A stretch of 64,000 nt of DNA, from the NCBI GenBank assembly GCA_947846985.1, contig CANTUZ010000001.1:171530447-171594446 (forward strand). Direction: 5' to 3'. Below the pieces are notes generated by a model, which did not search any database, was not told the DNA's origin, and saw only the letters and a program-made list of their open reading frames with translations. Both the position numbers and the translations under genes were made by a program. This document shows positions 10,652 through 25,035 of the stretch, piece by piece. Numbering within the stretch: position 1 is the first letter of the stretch; each line of letters begins with the position of its first letter. This DNA comes from Fratercula arctica (lineage: Eukaryota; Chordata; Aves; Charadriiformes; Alcidae).

Positions 10652-13600
10652 CTAAAGAAATTAAAAGAATTAGATCTTGACACTGCTGACAGGGATAAAT
10701 AAATAGTCATAAAAACATCAAATTATTCTACAGTAGTATCCTTCTCCTTTTTCATCATACATATTTTAGTTGGGTGGTTGACAACTGATTAATTTTATTT
10801 CCTTACAGAAACATTTGCCTTTTCATTGTTCAGTAAGTATTTATATTTTTAAGGAAAATTCAAGAAAAATAGCCTTTTTCCATTTTCTTCCTTATTCACT
10901 TCTTCTTCATTCAAAGTCCATTGTTTCTATACAGTTAGATATTTTTCTCTACATGTGCAGTAATATAGAAAAGCCCTTTTAAGGAAAGGAGAGCTGTAAA
11001 ATGTCAAAAATTGCTAAGATACATTGTTCTTCTCTAGTAAATATTAAAACCGTCTCCTATTCTAGTATTAGTTGCTTGAAACTTGCATCTCCCCCTGTCA
11101 TTAGCATTTGATGTTGTAACGGTCTAATGTTCACGTGTCCCAGTTGCTCTCTGAGAGGGAGCAGAGCTCCTCAAATAGAGGACCTGCTTTTCAGCCAGCA
11201 TTCAACACTCAAATTCGGCATGGTTTTGATGCGAGTGTCAAAGTGACAACAGACACTTAACCTGACAAGGGTTACAGACACTTAACCTGTGTAAAGGGCC
11301 ATTGGCTCTCTCAAACGCTGTCCACAATTATTAAAAATCACATAACCGTGAAGTATTCTTCTGCAAAAATTCTCTCCATTTCTCAAGAGCCAATACACTT
11401 ATAGTAATATCCTCCAATGAGTCAAGTTTCACACATGCTCAGCTGCAAAGTCTTGCAGTCTTGCATCCTACACAGAGCACTCATTTTTGATAATTTCAAG
11501 CCATCATGAAAATTGCCTGCACATATATTTTTCCCCTCCTACGAGAAGCACCTGGACTAGACTACAAAATAGACACTAACTGAGAGCTAAAAAACGTGCC
11601 CACTTATACATAAAACTTCCTACAGACACGTGTGATTCTAAAATAAAAATTATTCTGTTCCAACAGAATAACTTCTCTTCATCATGTTGAAGCATCAGGG
11701 TTTTTTGAAGCAGAACTCTCATCCAGTAAATTGTATGTAACGGTTATAATGACTAAAAAAGCTCTTTTATTCAACTTCTGTGTTGACAAAGCATTACAAG
11801 GCTCTGCAGACCTTAAAGGTAGCAATACTTACACAGTCAGGGTGTGTGCTGATTTTCTTTCATGTTACAATATGTAACTGTTGCTAGTACTGCTAAAGCA
11901 CTCAAATACATTTACAATCACAGTACTGTATTATTAAGTATGATTTATTTCAATAAAAGCAGAGCTTTAATGAAAAACAAATTAAACCTCTGTTACAGTA
12001 TGTGCTTGTATTGTATTAATGAATAGCTACCTGTGAATTAGGGGGACACCAAAAGCCTGAAGCTTTCCAGGAAAGATTTCAAGAGTCATGGATTTCAACA
12101 ACAATATCAAAAAGGCAAAATTAAATTCTCTGTTCTTTAGGTCTAAAGACCTTTAGTCTGGATTACAAACTCCGCTTTATGTATGCAAATAAATATGGTG
12201 TCTTGAAAATATGCATCAACCAGAATGCTGACTGGCAGTATAAAAAGGTATTGGCTTTAGAAACAGGGCAAGTTTTTTTGTCAACTTTCTTCTTTCAAAT
12301 AAGTATGCAGACCCAATATGTACCCTGTGTTCATATTTTGAATGACTTAACATAGAAAGTTAACAGCATCATTTATGAGTGTTTGAAATCATAAAATCAA
12401 ACTTTGAGAAAAAGATAGTTCTAGAGATCATAATTTTCCATGATACAACCCCTAAAAGTCAGAAGTGTCCAATCCTATCAATTCCAAGCAGCATTACACC
12501 AACAGGATAACCAAATATGAAAAAATTCCATTGAAACTACACTTACTTTAAGACTTCTGTATAGCCCTTCGCAGCAGCTACATGAAGTGCTGTACCACCA
12601 GATTTTGCGTGCCTGACATCATTTATATGGCCGCTGTTGAGCCACTGTCTTGCATCTCTTAGCATTATTCGTTCTTCTTCTTTTCGAGCTGCCTCTATAT
12701 CAACCCCTAATTCAAATAGGGAGGGGGAGGGGGGAAGAGAGGACACAAAATATTTTAGTTCAAACCCTTCAATTCAATTATGTAACAAATATTATACCAT
12801 GTTTATGTATTACAATAAAATAACAACTAAATAATACAAATAAATAATGTTCACGGTTAGATATGAATATCTTTTTGAAGATGAATTCCAAGAGGTTATT
12901 ACAACATCCATTACTGCGTGACACTTTGCATGCATAATCCATTTTTTTCCCAAAGGAAGGAAAAAGAAAAAAAAGCTACTAAAACTGCCTCTTCAGTTTT
13001 AAAAATGTCTACCATCACAGTAATAATCACTGAAATGACCTGTTAAAAAAACAGAAAAATTATATTTTAACCTTCTAAGCATCAAAAAATAAGTCTGCCT
13101 CGATGTATCCGTAGAAAGTAGCTATATATTTTTTTAGAAGGAGATAGCTAGGGGAAGAGGAACATAGCTTCTCAATATTGATGGTAAAAAAGATGGAGCT
13201 ATATTTTTTATACTTTATAAAGAATTTCTGGTTTGTCATCTACCATTGTGAAACACAAACCTTATACTCAAATAGTCAAGCCTTTGGAAATCTCCATACC
13301 TCAGGTTAAAAAAAAAACAGCACAAAAACACTCTCAAAACTTACGTCTCACAAAAAATTATCATACACTGATGAAAAGGTAGGAATGCAGTATAACATTT
13401 ACAAGTATACACATCAGGTTAAACAGCTTGGAAAAAAACCCCAGACCCTGAATGGGCAAAGCAAAGCATGTATTTGCAAGCATTTTTTAATTACTACCAC
13501 ATGGAGTGATCTAAAGAACACAGCAGGAAAGGGGTCTTGAAGAGAACTATGCATGAGCATTGCTGTATCTACGCTGACTGAATGGTGGCAACTTCATGAA

Positions 13601-16600
13601 GAAAAGGGACTTGGGAATTGTGGTCCTGAAGAGCACAAATTGTATCTGGGTTGACCTCTAACAGAAAATCAGTGGGCCAACGTTCAGGAAAATTATTTTA
13701 TGTGTATGATTTGTCTAATCTTAGACACTAGTATGCAGGCACTTGGGAAATATATACTGTTCTTCTGTCTTCTGAATTTTTAATTTCTGCAAAATAGAAG
13801 TTAAGATGACTTTAAAAACACTTAAGAGAGAGATGCTCCTTGACTCAGATCTAATTCTGCCTTCTTTCAGTATTTCCTGCAGAAGCTTCATCTGTCCCCA
13901 AACCGTTTTTCTCTCCGGCAAATTTGTTTCTATCATATAACTCTCCTAACTGTCCAACTCAATATAAAGAAGACTGCAAACAAGACTATGCAAAGCTAGC
14001 ACATATTTTTTTCAGAACTACTCTACATAAATAATCTTAATTAATTTTCAAAGTGTTTATAGTGGCCCTCATTAAAGAAAGTATTAATATCACATAATTA
14101 AAAGACATGGATAATATAGAGATGATCATATATAGTGCAGTGAATCATTCTACTGTGTAAAATGTAATAAACCAGATTATAATAAAACGGCTTCATCAAG
14201 CTCTCCTCAATCCACTGGCAACTAGAAAGCCAGAGCAACAAACTGGCAAACTGAAAGAATTTTATTGGCACTGCTGAAATACCCTTAGGGCAGGGGACAG
14301 CAGACTGACATATCTATTACATTACATACAAATTGGTATTTCACAGATGCTGCAATTCCCCAATTACAGAGCAAGAAAACCCTTGAAAATGATGTGCCCA
14401 TATCAAAATTTCCTGAAATGCAGACAGAAGGAATGTAATTATTACATGCTTTTGGAAATATAACGTGTCATTTGTTTGGTTTGCAGTAGCATATGACAGT
14501 GCTACAACAGAGTTCGATTCTTTTTTATTATTCTTCTGTCAATTCCCATCATAACAGTTACTCCCTTACTACAAATATGTAAAAAAAAGGAAAAAAGAAA
14601 CAATTTAATTTACCAAAAAACCCCAACCAAAACACAAAGAAAGATCAGTTTGAGAAAAGTCTCTTCACAAAGTAAATCTGGTAAAACTTTATGCTAAGGA
14701 CAGATGAAAAGATAAAACTTTACTAAGTATTGTAAAATAACTGAGGCAGGTTATACACTAAGTGTTCTAAGCAGTTGACTTAACTCCTAGACTTGTCCAC
14801 TTAACTGACTGAAACAATAATTTCAGTCCTGGCAATTAAATAAAAATTAACAGAATTATGTTTTATCAGAAACTGATGAAACTCCATAATCTGGAGGCCA
14901 AATCTGCAAGATGCAGGAAGATACAGAAGATTGTTGAAGCACTAAGCAGTGGAAAAAGCTAAAATCCACTTGTTTGAAAGAAGCTGTGGTAAAGATTAAA
15001 TACGTGGAAGTTTCTAAAACTGTCTCTCTCAAGACAACCCATGACTAACTACATCTGAAGAAATGAAATTTTAAATATCTAATAATCTTTATAACTCTGA
15101 CAGGTATGAAGAATGAAAACCAGGAACTTTGAATCAATAACGTATTGAGAATAATGCATTCTCATTCCTCTAAAAGGCTCCTACATATTGATGTGTGAAC
15201 TATTGCAAACTGTAACTTCCTTGGGCCTTCGCATCTGCTTGCCTTTCAGAATGACACAGCCGTGCAGATCAGCAGATCCTGGGAAAATAATTCTCTAGAG
15301 TCCAGTCATCTACATGTCAGTGTTGCCTGCAAAACACTACTGCGCAAATAAACGGGTTACATATCATCTGTTAGTCATGCTTATGTCCGTCCCCTTTTTG
15401 CATGCCCGAGGCCTAACTGTGAATCCTTATCAGCATGAGTAACCTTCTCCACCGAAGAACCTGACGTAAATTCCTATCAGTGTAAAACTCTTCCTGTGTG
15501 TGGCTGGTTCGTTTTGAGGCACTTTTGTATAAAGGAAGAACAGAGAAAAACCTCCTCCGAAACCCTGATCTGGAACTTCTAATGGTTAATTCTAAGCATA
15601 TTTTCCAGGTATGCCTAAAGACCTAGAGAATTATGTCAAAATAGCAATGTTTTTGCAGAAAAAGTAACTCATACTGAACATAGACTTCTACCAATATCAC
15701 AAATGATTGCATTTCTAAAGCTCACACAAGATATAATGGCTGCAGAGGACTAATGGCTGCATGGACACATAATTTTACAAGACAGTAATTTTTGATCATA
15801 TTTCAACACAAGAAAGTACAAGAATCTTGCCAATCGAAGTAAACCATCCCACATTAGCAACTGGCACAAACACAGGAATTAAACTCTGCGTCACAGAAAA
15901 AAAAAAGCTGCTCTTTGAGATAAGCTAAATACAATTCCCATTATTAACTACAGAAAACGGCATGTGAAGAGCCTTTATTATACCTTCTACGGGCCTTTCT
16001 CCTTGCTTTTTGTTTTCCAGCCTCTATTAAGATACCAGGGAAAAAGAAAATGCTGGTCATACGTTTCCAACACTTTCTCCCTACGGCCCATAGATGGCAA
16101 TGCGCTGCCTCCCAGCTCAACCGCAGCCCCAGTATTCCCTCTCAACACCAGTACGCTTAACCCCTCTGGCAGCCTCACAGCTCCTTAAATCACTACTAAT
16201 TTATTGCTAAATGCTTTCATTTTTTTTTCTGATCAACAAGTGTTATTCAACAGTTCCAAACAGGTTTGGAAACAGTGGGCCGTTCAGTGAGCGTTTAATG
16301 AAATTCAGCATAAATTTAAATGCTGAATCATTGTTTCAGGACTCCTCAGCCATATAAAGGCATGTTTTATAGATACTGCATGGAAGAGCAACCCGCTTTT
16401 TACTTCATGTAGCGAATGTTTATATACAAATGTAATAGTTCGCATTTTACCCACATAAACAGAGCTGAGTTAAGCAATACATTCGAGAGAGTCTCATTAC
16501 ATTTACCTATAATTAAGAATGAGGAACATTTGCTTCTCCTTGGAAAAGGAGAAGCGATCTCTCTGATCGTTAGTGAGCAGCCACCATGCTGTATCATGAA

Positions 16601-19600
16601 CTCCTGATTCACCTCACGTCACCTCTCCCCACTAACTCACCTCCTGAGAATGTTTCCTATAATTCAAAATAACTGCTTAAGCAGTTAAAAATAATTTTAA
16701 GAGGCCATCTGATGATAAACAGCTAAAAAAATCGCTTCAAACCATTACACTTAACCCTACTCGAGACCTGAGGAGAGGCAGCATTTAGAACTGGCCAGGG
16801 CTCGCCGGGACTAAAGCCACATCTCCCTCAAGTCTGCTAGCTTTCACCAGTGCAAATGAAAACTTTACACGACTGTCTTTCGGTATGCTGAAACACTGCA
16901 GAGTAGAAACGTAAGGGATCATATCAAGAAGCTGTAAATATTTTTAATGAAGATAAAGAATTACGTGGATTGTGGCGGCATCCATATAAATGGGATTGGC
17001 CCGTGATAAAGATCTCAGCCATATGGAGAAACAACAAAACAGGCCCTAAAAGAAGTTTTTTGTATAACCCACAAAATAGTTAAAACACATGGTGTGCAGA
17101 GAGAAGAGTTGTTCAGCACTACTTTGGAATAATTTCCGTAAAACACCTAGTTTTGCTATTTGTGAAGTGTTTGTAACTGTGTCAAAAAATCTTTATACCT
17201 TACCTGAGGATGTATGCAATTTATCTTCTCACAAAGCAGAAAACTAAACTAGGTTTTAAGCTCAAAAAATAATTAAGTCAGCAATTCCCCTTTGAATATT
17301 AGGGTAGAAAAATGCTTTCCTTACTAGAGGAGGGCTATGGCTTCACTTCTAGGATAGCTAGGCCTTTAGTTCAGAATTACTGAGTTAGTGTATCAACAGG
17401 GTCCTGCTCTGTGCTCAGCAGAACACAGGTGGCCGTGTCGGGGGATCTGTGGCCCACACAAGAGGACACATGAAATGACGCCTGAACCAGGGGTCACAAT
17501 TTAGACGTGTCACATATGGAGAGCAGAATAACTGAAGACAGACAGATATTGGAGAAAACTACTATAAAAACTCTCTTCTTTCATATCCAACACTCCTTAC
17601 AACAGAACTTGCAAACCAAGAAGATTAATTTGGATCACTGACCATCTCCTCTCTAGACAGGTCTGATTTTGGAGTCTGAATGCTAAAATAGGATGAGCAA
17701 ACACTCCAGAGCCTTCTTTTAATTAAGTCTGCAATGCCCCATAGAGCTGAATTGTGTTGTATTCTGTTATTTCTGTGAACTTATGGTCTCCAGAGGCTCC
17801 CATTTTTTGTCTTGTAGTTAGACATGTTCTTAAAACAATTCGATACCTGTAAAAATTTGGCATAAGTACAAACAAACTGATGACCTCTGGAAGGCTGAAT
17901 AGTTGCACAACTGGAAGCCTCTGTTTGAACTTTTCATATAAAGACTGTAGGTCTGCAAAAGCAGCAAAACAGTGAGCTAACATGGTGATTCTCCTTAGAT
18001 TTCTAAAAGAAAAATGTCATCACTTCAACATATCTGAAGTCACAATGAACCTGACTGATCTTTCCAGGCAATCTTTTGCCACCAAATGACTCTGACCGCT
18101 GACACCCATGCGCAGGAAGCCATACTCTCAGCATTAACTAAGGAATACAAAAATGAAACTATAACGAATATAGGAATAAATATGCATGAAAAGGTTCCAA
18201 GTCAAGAATGCTACAGAAAACATCTACTTAATTTTCATGCTCACGTTTTACCTGTACAGATGTAAGATTTTTTGGCACCCAAGTTTGTTTATTTTCAAAA
18301 TAAATAGGCTGATCTTCCACTACCAGTAATACTGAGCCAGGGCTGACCATTCCACAGTCCCCACAGTTACCTTGCATTATTAAAACTGTGGCACTGATTT
18401 ATTTTATATGTGGAGTAATGATGAAGCTGGAGGGATAATTGCATTCAGCCACATGTATAGCCAAAGATGAAGCTGTCACAATGCATCAGTGTTAATTCCG
18501 CATTAAGACAAATAATTAAGTTCCTATTTTAGAGCTATTAACTTCCCTAGCCACAATATACACACAATTAGGCACTTTCCCAGTGATCATGATAATGGCA
18601 AAATAATAATTCTGTATATATTAACTTTAAATGCAAGTTAAGGATGCCATCAAAAGCATGATTAAAAGCTTATTGCTCAGACAACTGTCTTGTGATTTAA
18701 TAAGATATACACGACAAGTGCACATCCACATTCATGCTCTTTCTATTCCATTCTCATCCACAATCATTAAATATTTCCTGTGATTTCATCCCTACAGGTA
18801 AAAGCCCTTAGCTCTTACACCTTCAGACACAAACGCAGAAGGAGGGATGCTGCATGCCTTCTTCCCTGCTTCTGCGAAACTGGAACTCCTAAGTGGTCTA
18901 ACAGCAACACAAGCTAGGCAGAACACATATATATATAAACATGCATTCATATATATCTGTGTGTGTAAATATATATAAATATATATGTATATAAATAAAA
19001 TTAAATATAGGCTATATATGTAACCATAGGCTTTAGCGGCCTGTTAAGACCAGGAAGGCAGAAACGCTGTCAGGGATGTTCACAGTGTGGTCACTCTTCA
19101 GCACAGCATCCAATCCCCGTTTTCCACACAGGGAGGGCAAACCATTTTGAGGCACAGCCCCAGCAAGTTTTTTCTCACCTGACATGGTGCCTTGTTCAAC
19201 CAATATATTTTTCAAATAATCTGAGAAAGATCATTCTTCTGAAAATCCTTTAGCTAGTCAGCAAGCCAAGTGACATAAAAATGTAACAGGAATGCTTGGA
19301 AAACAGGTTTTCCATAGCAAGTGAAATTTACTATTTTAAAACAACCTGAATTATCCCTTTAGAAGCTAACAGCTACAGTGTGGGAACATCCACATTCTTC
19401 TCAGACTCATAAAGACAGTACCATAGATAGTTTACTGTAAGCTTTAAATACAAAATATGCAAATCACACTGAAATTTTCAGTGAGTTGTGGCATTTAGTT
19501 TAGGTTGCCAATGCTAATTTTACGATTGGGCTGTTCAAAATAATTGAATTTGTAAAAGAATAAAAATTAGAATCTCTGCATTGTAAAAATGTAAATAAAG

Positions 19601-21427
19601 TCCCCATATAACACTTTTTTTTAAAAAAAGCAGCAACATATAAGTAAGAGATTATGGAAGAGGTCTCTTCCCAAATAATGTCAATTTTACAAAGAACTAC
19701 TACAGTCAGTTAGTATAGCACATCGCTAAAGTCAAATGTTACAAAAACAACCTTAAAGAATTTAGGCTGAGCCATATTCCAGAAATAGCTCACCAGCAAA
19801 GATTGACAGTACTGTTAGAAAAAAAGAACAACTGTATTTTTTCCAAATTAAAATAGACAAATGGTAGTACAGACAAAAAAGATCTCAACTATCTAATCTG
19901 ATGTTCTTTGTGTGTTAACTGTAAGAACTGTTAATAAAAATTCCATTAACACTACCAAATAATTGAATCAAAGCCTTTGTCAAATCTACAGTCTACTGCT
20001 GTATATCAGTATCTCTTATTTCCCTGCATATCATGTCATCCACTTGCTTTGGGCATTAAACGGGTTTAACCATACAAATTAAATCAGGTCAAAGCCTGAG
20101 GCAATTACCAGTTTACTGTTAAATTATGTAAACCTATCTTAAAGATATAAATACAATGCTACAAAACCCCAACACTTTCAAGGAGGAAGAAACCTTTTAA
20201 GAGGCAGGTAGGGGTCTAGAAGTAATGGAGATGCAGTCCCCTAGCACGCCCCCCACAAGGCTCCATCTTCACTCTGAATATCATCTTCATTCAATATATA
20301 ATATAACTTAGACCACAGCACCCCAGTTCTTAAACTAGGAGTTCTGGGATAGCAGTGCATTTCTATTGCAGTCGAGGTAGTCAGTCAACAACTGGATATT
20401 CTTTCCTCTGTGGAATGGAAAAAAAAGAAACTTCCAAAGATCTTCCACTGGAAAACCCACCTAAGGATTGGAACATGGAAAACAGTAGCTTAAGGAGGGG
20501 GGAAAAAAAGCAAGGAAAAATGAATCAATATGATTTTTCAAAGGCCAATTTCTCTTGTAAAGACATCAATGCCAGCACTAGCAATTTTCTACGAGCAAGG
20601 TGCATAAATTTAGGGCATACATTTTTAAACGATGCTGTCAGAACTTGATACCTATGCATGAACTATTAGATGAACGCTCTCAGAAGAGTACACAAAACAG
20701 GGAGGAACTCAAAGGTTCATGATAGGTTCTCAGGCCTAAAACAAGTGCAATCTAAGACTCCTTATGCCAAGGCTAGTTTAAGACTTTTGACATTGTAGAA
20801 GGACATTCGAAAGGTCAGAACTAGACACAAGGGGTGATTTATGGGATACAGTACGGTTGTTTACTCTTGTTTTAGTTATTCTAGGCTTTGGTGTAGTCAA
20901 TGGAAAGAAACAGTTACCTTAGGGCTGGATTCACCTCATCCTAACACTGACACTTCAGTCACTCTAAAAGTGCCTATTTCTCTCCTCTTTTAGGCAGGAA
21001 TTTCTTTGGACATAGTCTATATCCCAGATGCACTGAATACCATCCATAGTATCTGATTACCACCTAAATTCTGTTAAGTGAATGTGAGAATCCAATCAAC
21101 CCCTCGGTTCAATACTTCTGACCTCTTCCTTCACAAGAGGCTAGGCTGAGTAAAAACACCTAGAAGACAGCTGGAGCACTGTACATTGCATTGACAGTTC
21201 TCTTTAGAAAATAAATTCAGTGACTTCAAAATTCCTAATTTAGCGTAAGTGTTCAAAAATATATGTAGCGTCCAATAAACAAAACCACCCTTCCATATTC
21301 AAAATTACCTTGTCTATTTACTTCATTCTGAAGCAGCTCTTCCATTGCCTCTTCTTCAGCAATATCTAATGGAGTGTCTCCTTCACTATTTACAGCTCCT
21401 ACATGTGCTCCTTGACTAATTAAATAC
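10507..21427 (-). CDS. PPP1R12A: PPP1R12A (MYPT1) exons 3-5, ankyrin-repeat region, partial gene
   Basis: MYPT1 is the targeting subunit of myosin light-chain phosphatase. Its N-terminal ankyrin repeats bind the PP1 catalytic subunit and myosin, and it acts on the cytoskeleton. Three exons are readable: 21309-21427, 12547-12706 and 10507-10651. Borders are canonical and phases chain (2-1, 1-2, 2-0). The protein has ankyrin motifs GDTPLDIAEEEA, SGGTALHVAAAKGY and DGWTPLHAAAHWGK, plus the MYPT-specific helix EAARKEEERIMLRDARQWLN. No stop or frameshift is present. Exons 1-2 (RVxF PP1-docking motif and first repeats) and exon 6 onward (GQTAFDV...) are not in the readable sequence. The next exon should lie below 10507, but only 194 bases remain before the gap, and OTOGL follows it. 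PPP1R12A is favoured over PPP1R12B/C because of near-identity with the MYPT1 sequence I know. Confidence 0.93.
10652..12546. other. PPP1R12A intron 4, no gene seen
   Basis: This is an AT-rich intron of 1.9 kb. A 15-base unit (cagacacttaacctg) occurs twice, 25 bases apart, at 11250-11289. No other element was recognised. Confidence 0.65.
11250..11289. repeat. short direct repeat, period 25
   Basis: cagacacttaacctg occurs at 11250-11264 and again at 11275-11289, an exact 15-base repeat. Confidence 0.9.
12547..12706 (-). CDS. PPP1R12A: PPP1R12A exon 4
   Basis: This 160-base exon follows acceptor atttgaattag, uses donor gtaagtg, enters in phase 1 and exits in phase 2. It encodes VDIEAARKEEERIMLRDARQ, then WLNSGHINDVRHAKSGGTAL and HVAAAKGYTEVLK, the linker helix and an ankyrin repeat of MYPT1. 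Confidence 0.96.
12707..21308. other. PPP1R12A intron 3, no confident gene
   Basis: This is an 8.6 kb AT-rich intron. It contains an AT microsatellite (about 18929-19020) and a minus-strand open frame at 17723-17983 with weak, unproven resemblance to a hAT transposase C-terminus. No exon, RNA gene or CR1 copy was recognised. Confidence 0.6.
18929..19020. repeat. AT-rich microsatellite
   Basis: Irregular runs of (TA)n and TATATAAA with a short (TG)n tract fill about 90 bases. It is probably polymorphic in length. Confidence 0.85.
21309..21427 (-). CDS. PPP1R12A: PPP1R12A exon 3
   Basis: This 119-base exon has acceptor tttcaattggcag and donor gtaatttt, enters in phase 2 and exits in phase 1. 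It encodes YLISQGAHVGAVNSEGDTPL then DIAEEEAMEELLQNEVNRQ. This is the end of one ankyrin repeat and the start of the inter-repeat helix. Confidence 0.95.
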
Positions 21428-24400
21428 CTGCCAATTGAAAAATAAACCGTAAGCAACATAGTAAAGCTGATGCAAAAAAAAAATAGCAGCCACTAGAATA
21501 TCATATGCAATGGGTATACACATGCACACATACAATTCATACAAACAACTATATTAGGTATAAGTAAAAACCTCATGACTGTCTACAATCCCTGAATATC
21601 TGCATGTCTTTCCACCATAATACCCATTAATACAAATAGCACTCTGCTCTTCAGTTTGCCACAAAGACTCCTGACACATTTAAATATATATTTGCAAGAA
21701 CTGAAAGAAGAAAATTGTTAGATGATGAACAAACATCAACAGAAGGCTAAGAGGGGTTGAACCACTGAAGCCACTCTTCCTAGAACTTCCAAATTCAGTG
21801 GCACATTATGTTTCTGTACTTTGCCATAATGATGACTCCTGGCCTCCAAGGCAGCTTCATAAAGTTAATAAAACCAGAATCACCTCTGCTCCTATTCATA
21901 AGGTCAGCTTTTGGTGGGGAGAGAGGCGAGGGGAGAAAGGAAGCAGGACTTTACACCATATTCCAACTCCACTAAGTGTTTTCTTACTTGAAGTACTGCT
22001 GTCTCAGGAGTCAACAATCCAGACGCAGTGGAATTTATTTCTGAATTGCAAATTAAGTCAAATGGATCAATTCCAACGATATGTCACAAAAAGATTAAGT
22101 TACTTAATTGTATTAAACCAAAAGGCTATAATGTTATTGAGAACCTACAGCTTAATAAACAGTCTGTTTCTAAGTAAACAATAAACAATAATTAAAACAC
22201 CAATACAGATCAGTCTTAGACCTTCTGACCGTAACATTTCTACTCCTGTAACAAATTGAACAGTTTGAGCCACAATAGGACTCTATACAAACAAAATATA
22301 GCAAACATACCTCATGCTTTGCAGAGCTTAATTTACACTTTCCATATATTTGAGAAAAAAATAATCAGGAAATACTCAGACCCAAAAAACTAGTTATCCA
22401 TTCAGTAACAAGTGTATGAAATCAAAAGTGCTTTCTTAATCTCACTACTGCAGAAAGCCAAATTATGCAGGAGACAATCACAAAAGTAACCCAACACTAA
22501 TAAAAATGCTTTAAAGTATTTCTGCTTAACTACTGCCAATTAACAGCAACAGATTCCAGATCTAGGATCATATTTTCCTTATCTTTATTCAACAACTCAG
22601 TGTCAAGTACTCTCATAGATTTCCATTTTTTAATGTATGATTTAAATAGCACTTGTTATTAAACCTCTGTAATTACATCAAGAAGAGGAAAGAACTGACA
22701 GATCAGAGAATGGAAATGAATTCCCAGAAGTGTAACTGTATCTCCTGGGATATGCATCATCAGTTGCCACCACTAACTTTGATGCTGGTATGCGGTGCTG
22801 CTTTTATTCTGTTCCTCTTGAAAGAGTGCCGCTGTGACCCTTATCTTTCTCCAGTTTACAGATTTAACTTTTGCGGGAATGAAAAATTAATACAAAGTAG
22901 CAACCTTTCTCAACAATACAAGCTGTACTGTTTTAATAGTGACACAGTCTTCCAGATTACAGATCAGATAATTGCTACGCCGGGTGTCTGCGAAGCAGGC
23001 ACAACCAGCAGTGGGGAAACTAACTTTCTTACAAAGTCAAAGTGTTGATTCAAAATCAAAGCCAACCACTGACAAAAATATCTTTATAAAAAAATCCCAA
23101 ATCAACATCCACCTGCTTTCAACCTATTTTTTCTAATACAGACATGAAAAACAGGATGTTTAAAAAACCTGATTTTTACCTGTTTCCATGTAACACCTAC
23201 AGGGAAAAATTAAGCTACTTTTTTAAGGAAGATACATATCTCATTTAAGTGGTTGTATTTGGTCAACCAGGTCAATAACTTATACACGTGATAAAAGGAG
23301 CAATGCATAAGAAAGTGTAGGGAATGAACAAAAGGCTACAGTAGCATTTCAGAGAGTTGTTATTTAGATATAAGAACAACTTCAAGATCAACTGATCCTT
23401 TAAACTAAGACTCCAAAAATTAAGCTGCTTACAGACCAAAATCAGATCAGCAGAGCTAGGGGGATTAGCAGGGCAGGAGAAGTAGAGTTATCCGAGTTCC
23501 CCTCTGCACGTGCTTACGCTTTCCTGGGTCAGCAAAGGAAGGATGAGTGAACCTGCCCTGAGTTCACGGGATTTAAAGGGATGGAGAAAGATGGAAGGCC
23601 GCACGCTTCTCTGCGGGGAACTGAGAATGGTCCCTTCCCAACCTTCCTTCAGCCACTCCAACTAGACCTCCCCCCTGCTATGCCCACCAAAAACTTAGTA
23701 GTGATGCCCTCAAGTAAATTAATAGGGAAAGAGCCGTACTCAGTATAAATCAAATTATTCAAAATCCAAGTATTTTAAAGATGCCTTTTAAGTTTGGTAG
23801 GGAAATCCATGTTTGTTCTGTTTTCCACATCATTCAGGAACAGATGACCCTGTCCTGAAAAAAGTTTATGCATTTTTTTTCATGTCATTTACAGTAATAA
23901 TAGCTCCAGAAAAGCAATGACAGGCCTCAGATCATGCATGAAGTCACCATGGTGCCTACAGGATCATAGATTTTACGAGGAAGCCTAGCGCTACCAAGGG
24001 AAAGGCGAGCAATCATTTGAGATGTGTAGGTAACTTGACTCCGCATCACATACAGAAAGGGAACAGATTTGGTAAACAAGACCAACAGAATGATGCTCTC
24101 AGTTTGTAAAGCATAGCTGAGCTCAAGCCAGCACCAGAATAATCCTAAAAATCAGAAGGGTTTGTTGTTTTTTCAAAAAATTACTTTCCAAATAGATTGT
24201 ATTTCAACCTAAATGTAAATTTAAAATTACACTATGACTTCAAATATGGGTATTTTGACATTTCACTTACTCTGATACCACATAGTAAAACCTTGCATAT
24301 AAATGCAAACTTGGATGCAGCAGCAAAGTAAAAATGTATAGGACTCTCACCGTCACTTATAAAACCTTTTGGTATAGCACTTAAATTTATGTCTTTTATA

Positions 24401-24834
24401 ATATTCTGGCAGATGCTCATTCAAAATGTAAGTAAGAAGGAAGCAGTAGCTTGATACATACCATGCTTATTTTTGGAGCTAAAGCTTTCAAGTGTTGATA
24501 TTGAAGCTAAAGGTACCTCTTTTAGACACTCTTGTGGTCTAAGTAAACAGAACTGCAAGCATCGCGGGAACATGAGGAAAGGCAAGAGTAGGAAAATAAA
24601 ATAATATTGTTCCTGATACTTTTGCCCTGATGTTTCCATGACAAGCATTACGCAGTCTGGGTAAGACTGGAAGAACAAGTTTGCTTTGTGATACCATTGT
24701 TTTATGAAGGCAAAAATATTTCTATTTGAAATTCCTCTTTTAGCAATCACTGCTGTATATTCCTCAGTAGCTATTACAGACTGAAATTAACAACCTTGAA
24801 AAAAACATGAAACATTTATTTTCTATCACTGGAC

Positions 24835-25035
24835 ACAAGAAGAAAATTTTTCACAATGAGAACAATCAGCCATTGAAGCAATCTCCCCAGGGAAGTGGTG
24901 GATTCCCCATCATTGCACGCTTTTCTGGACAGGGTGCTGAGCCATCTTGTCTCAACCACGCTTTTGCCAGGAAAGGTTGGACCAGATCATCCTTGAGCTC
25001 CCTTCCAACCTGGTATTCTATGGTTCTATAATTAT
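24835..25035 (+). repeat. CR1 LINE 3' fragment (second subfamily)
   Basis: Marker stretches in order are aagaagaaaatttttcacaa, tctccccagggaagtggtgg, ctggacagggtgctgagcca, ggttggaccagatcatcctt and cccttccaacctggtattct. The wording differs from the copy at 800-995, so it belongs to a different CR1 subfamily. Confidence 0.9.

Noticed and set aside
22653..23048. 131-codon open frame with a hydrophobic stretch
   Set aside because: The possible membrane segment is short, no start context or family is recognisable, and it lies in intronic or upstream DNA of PPP1R12A.
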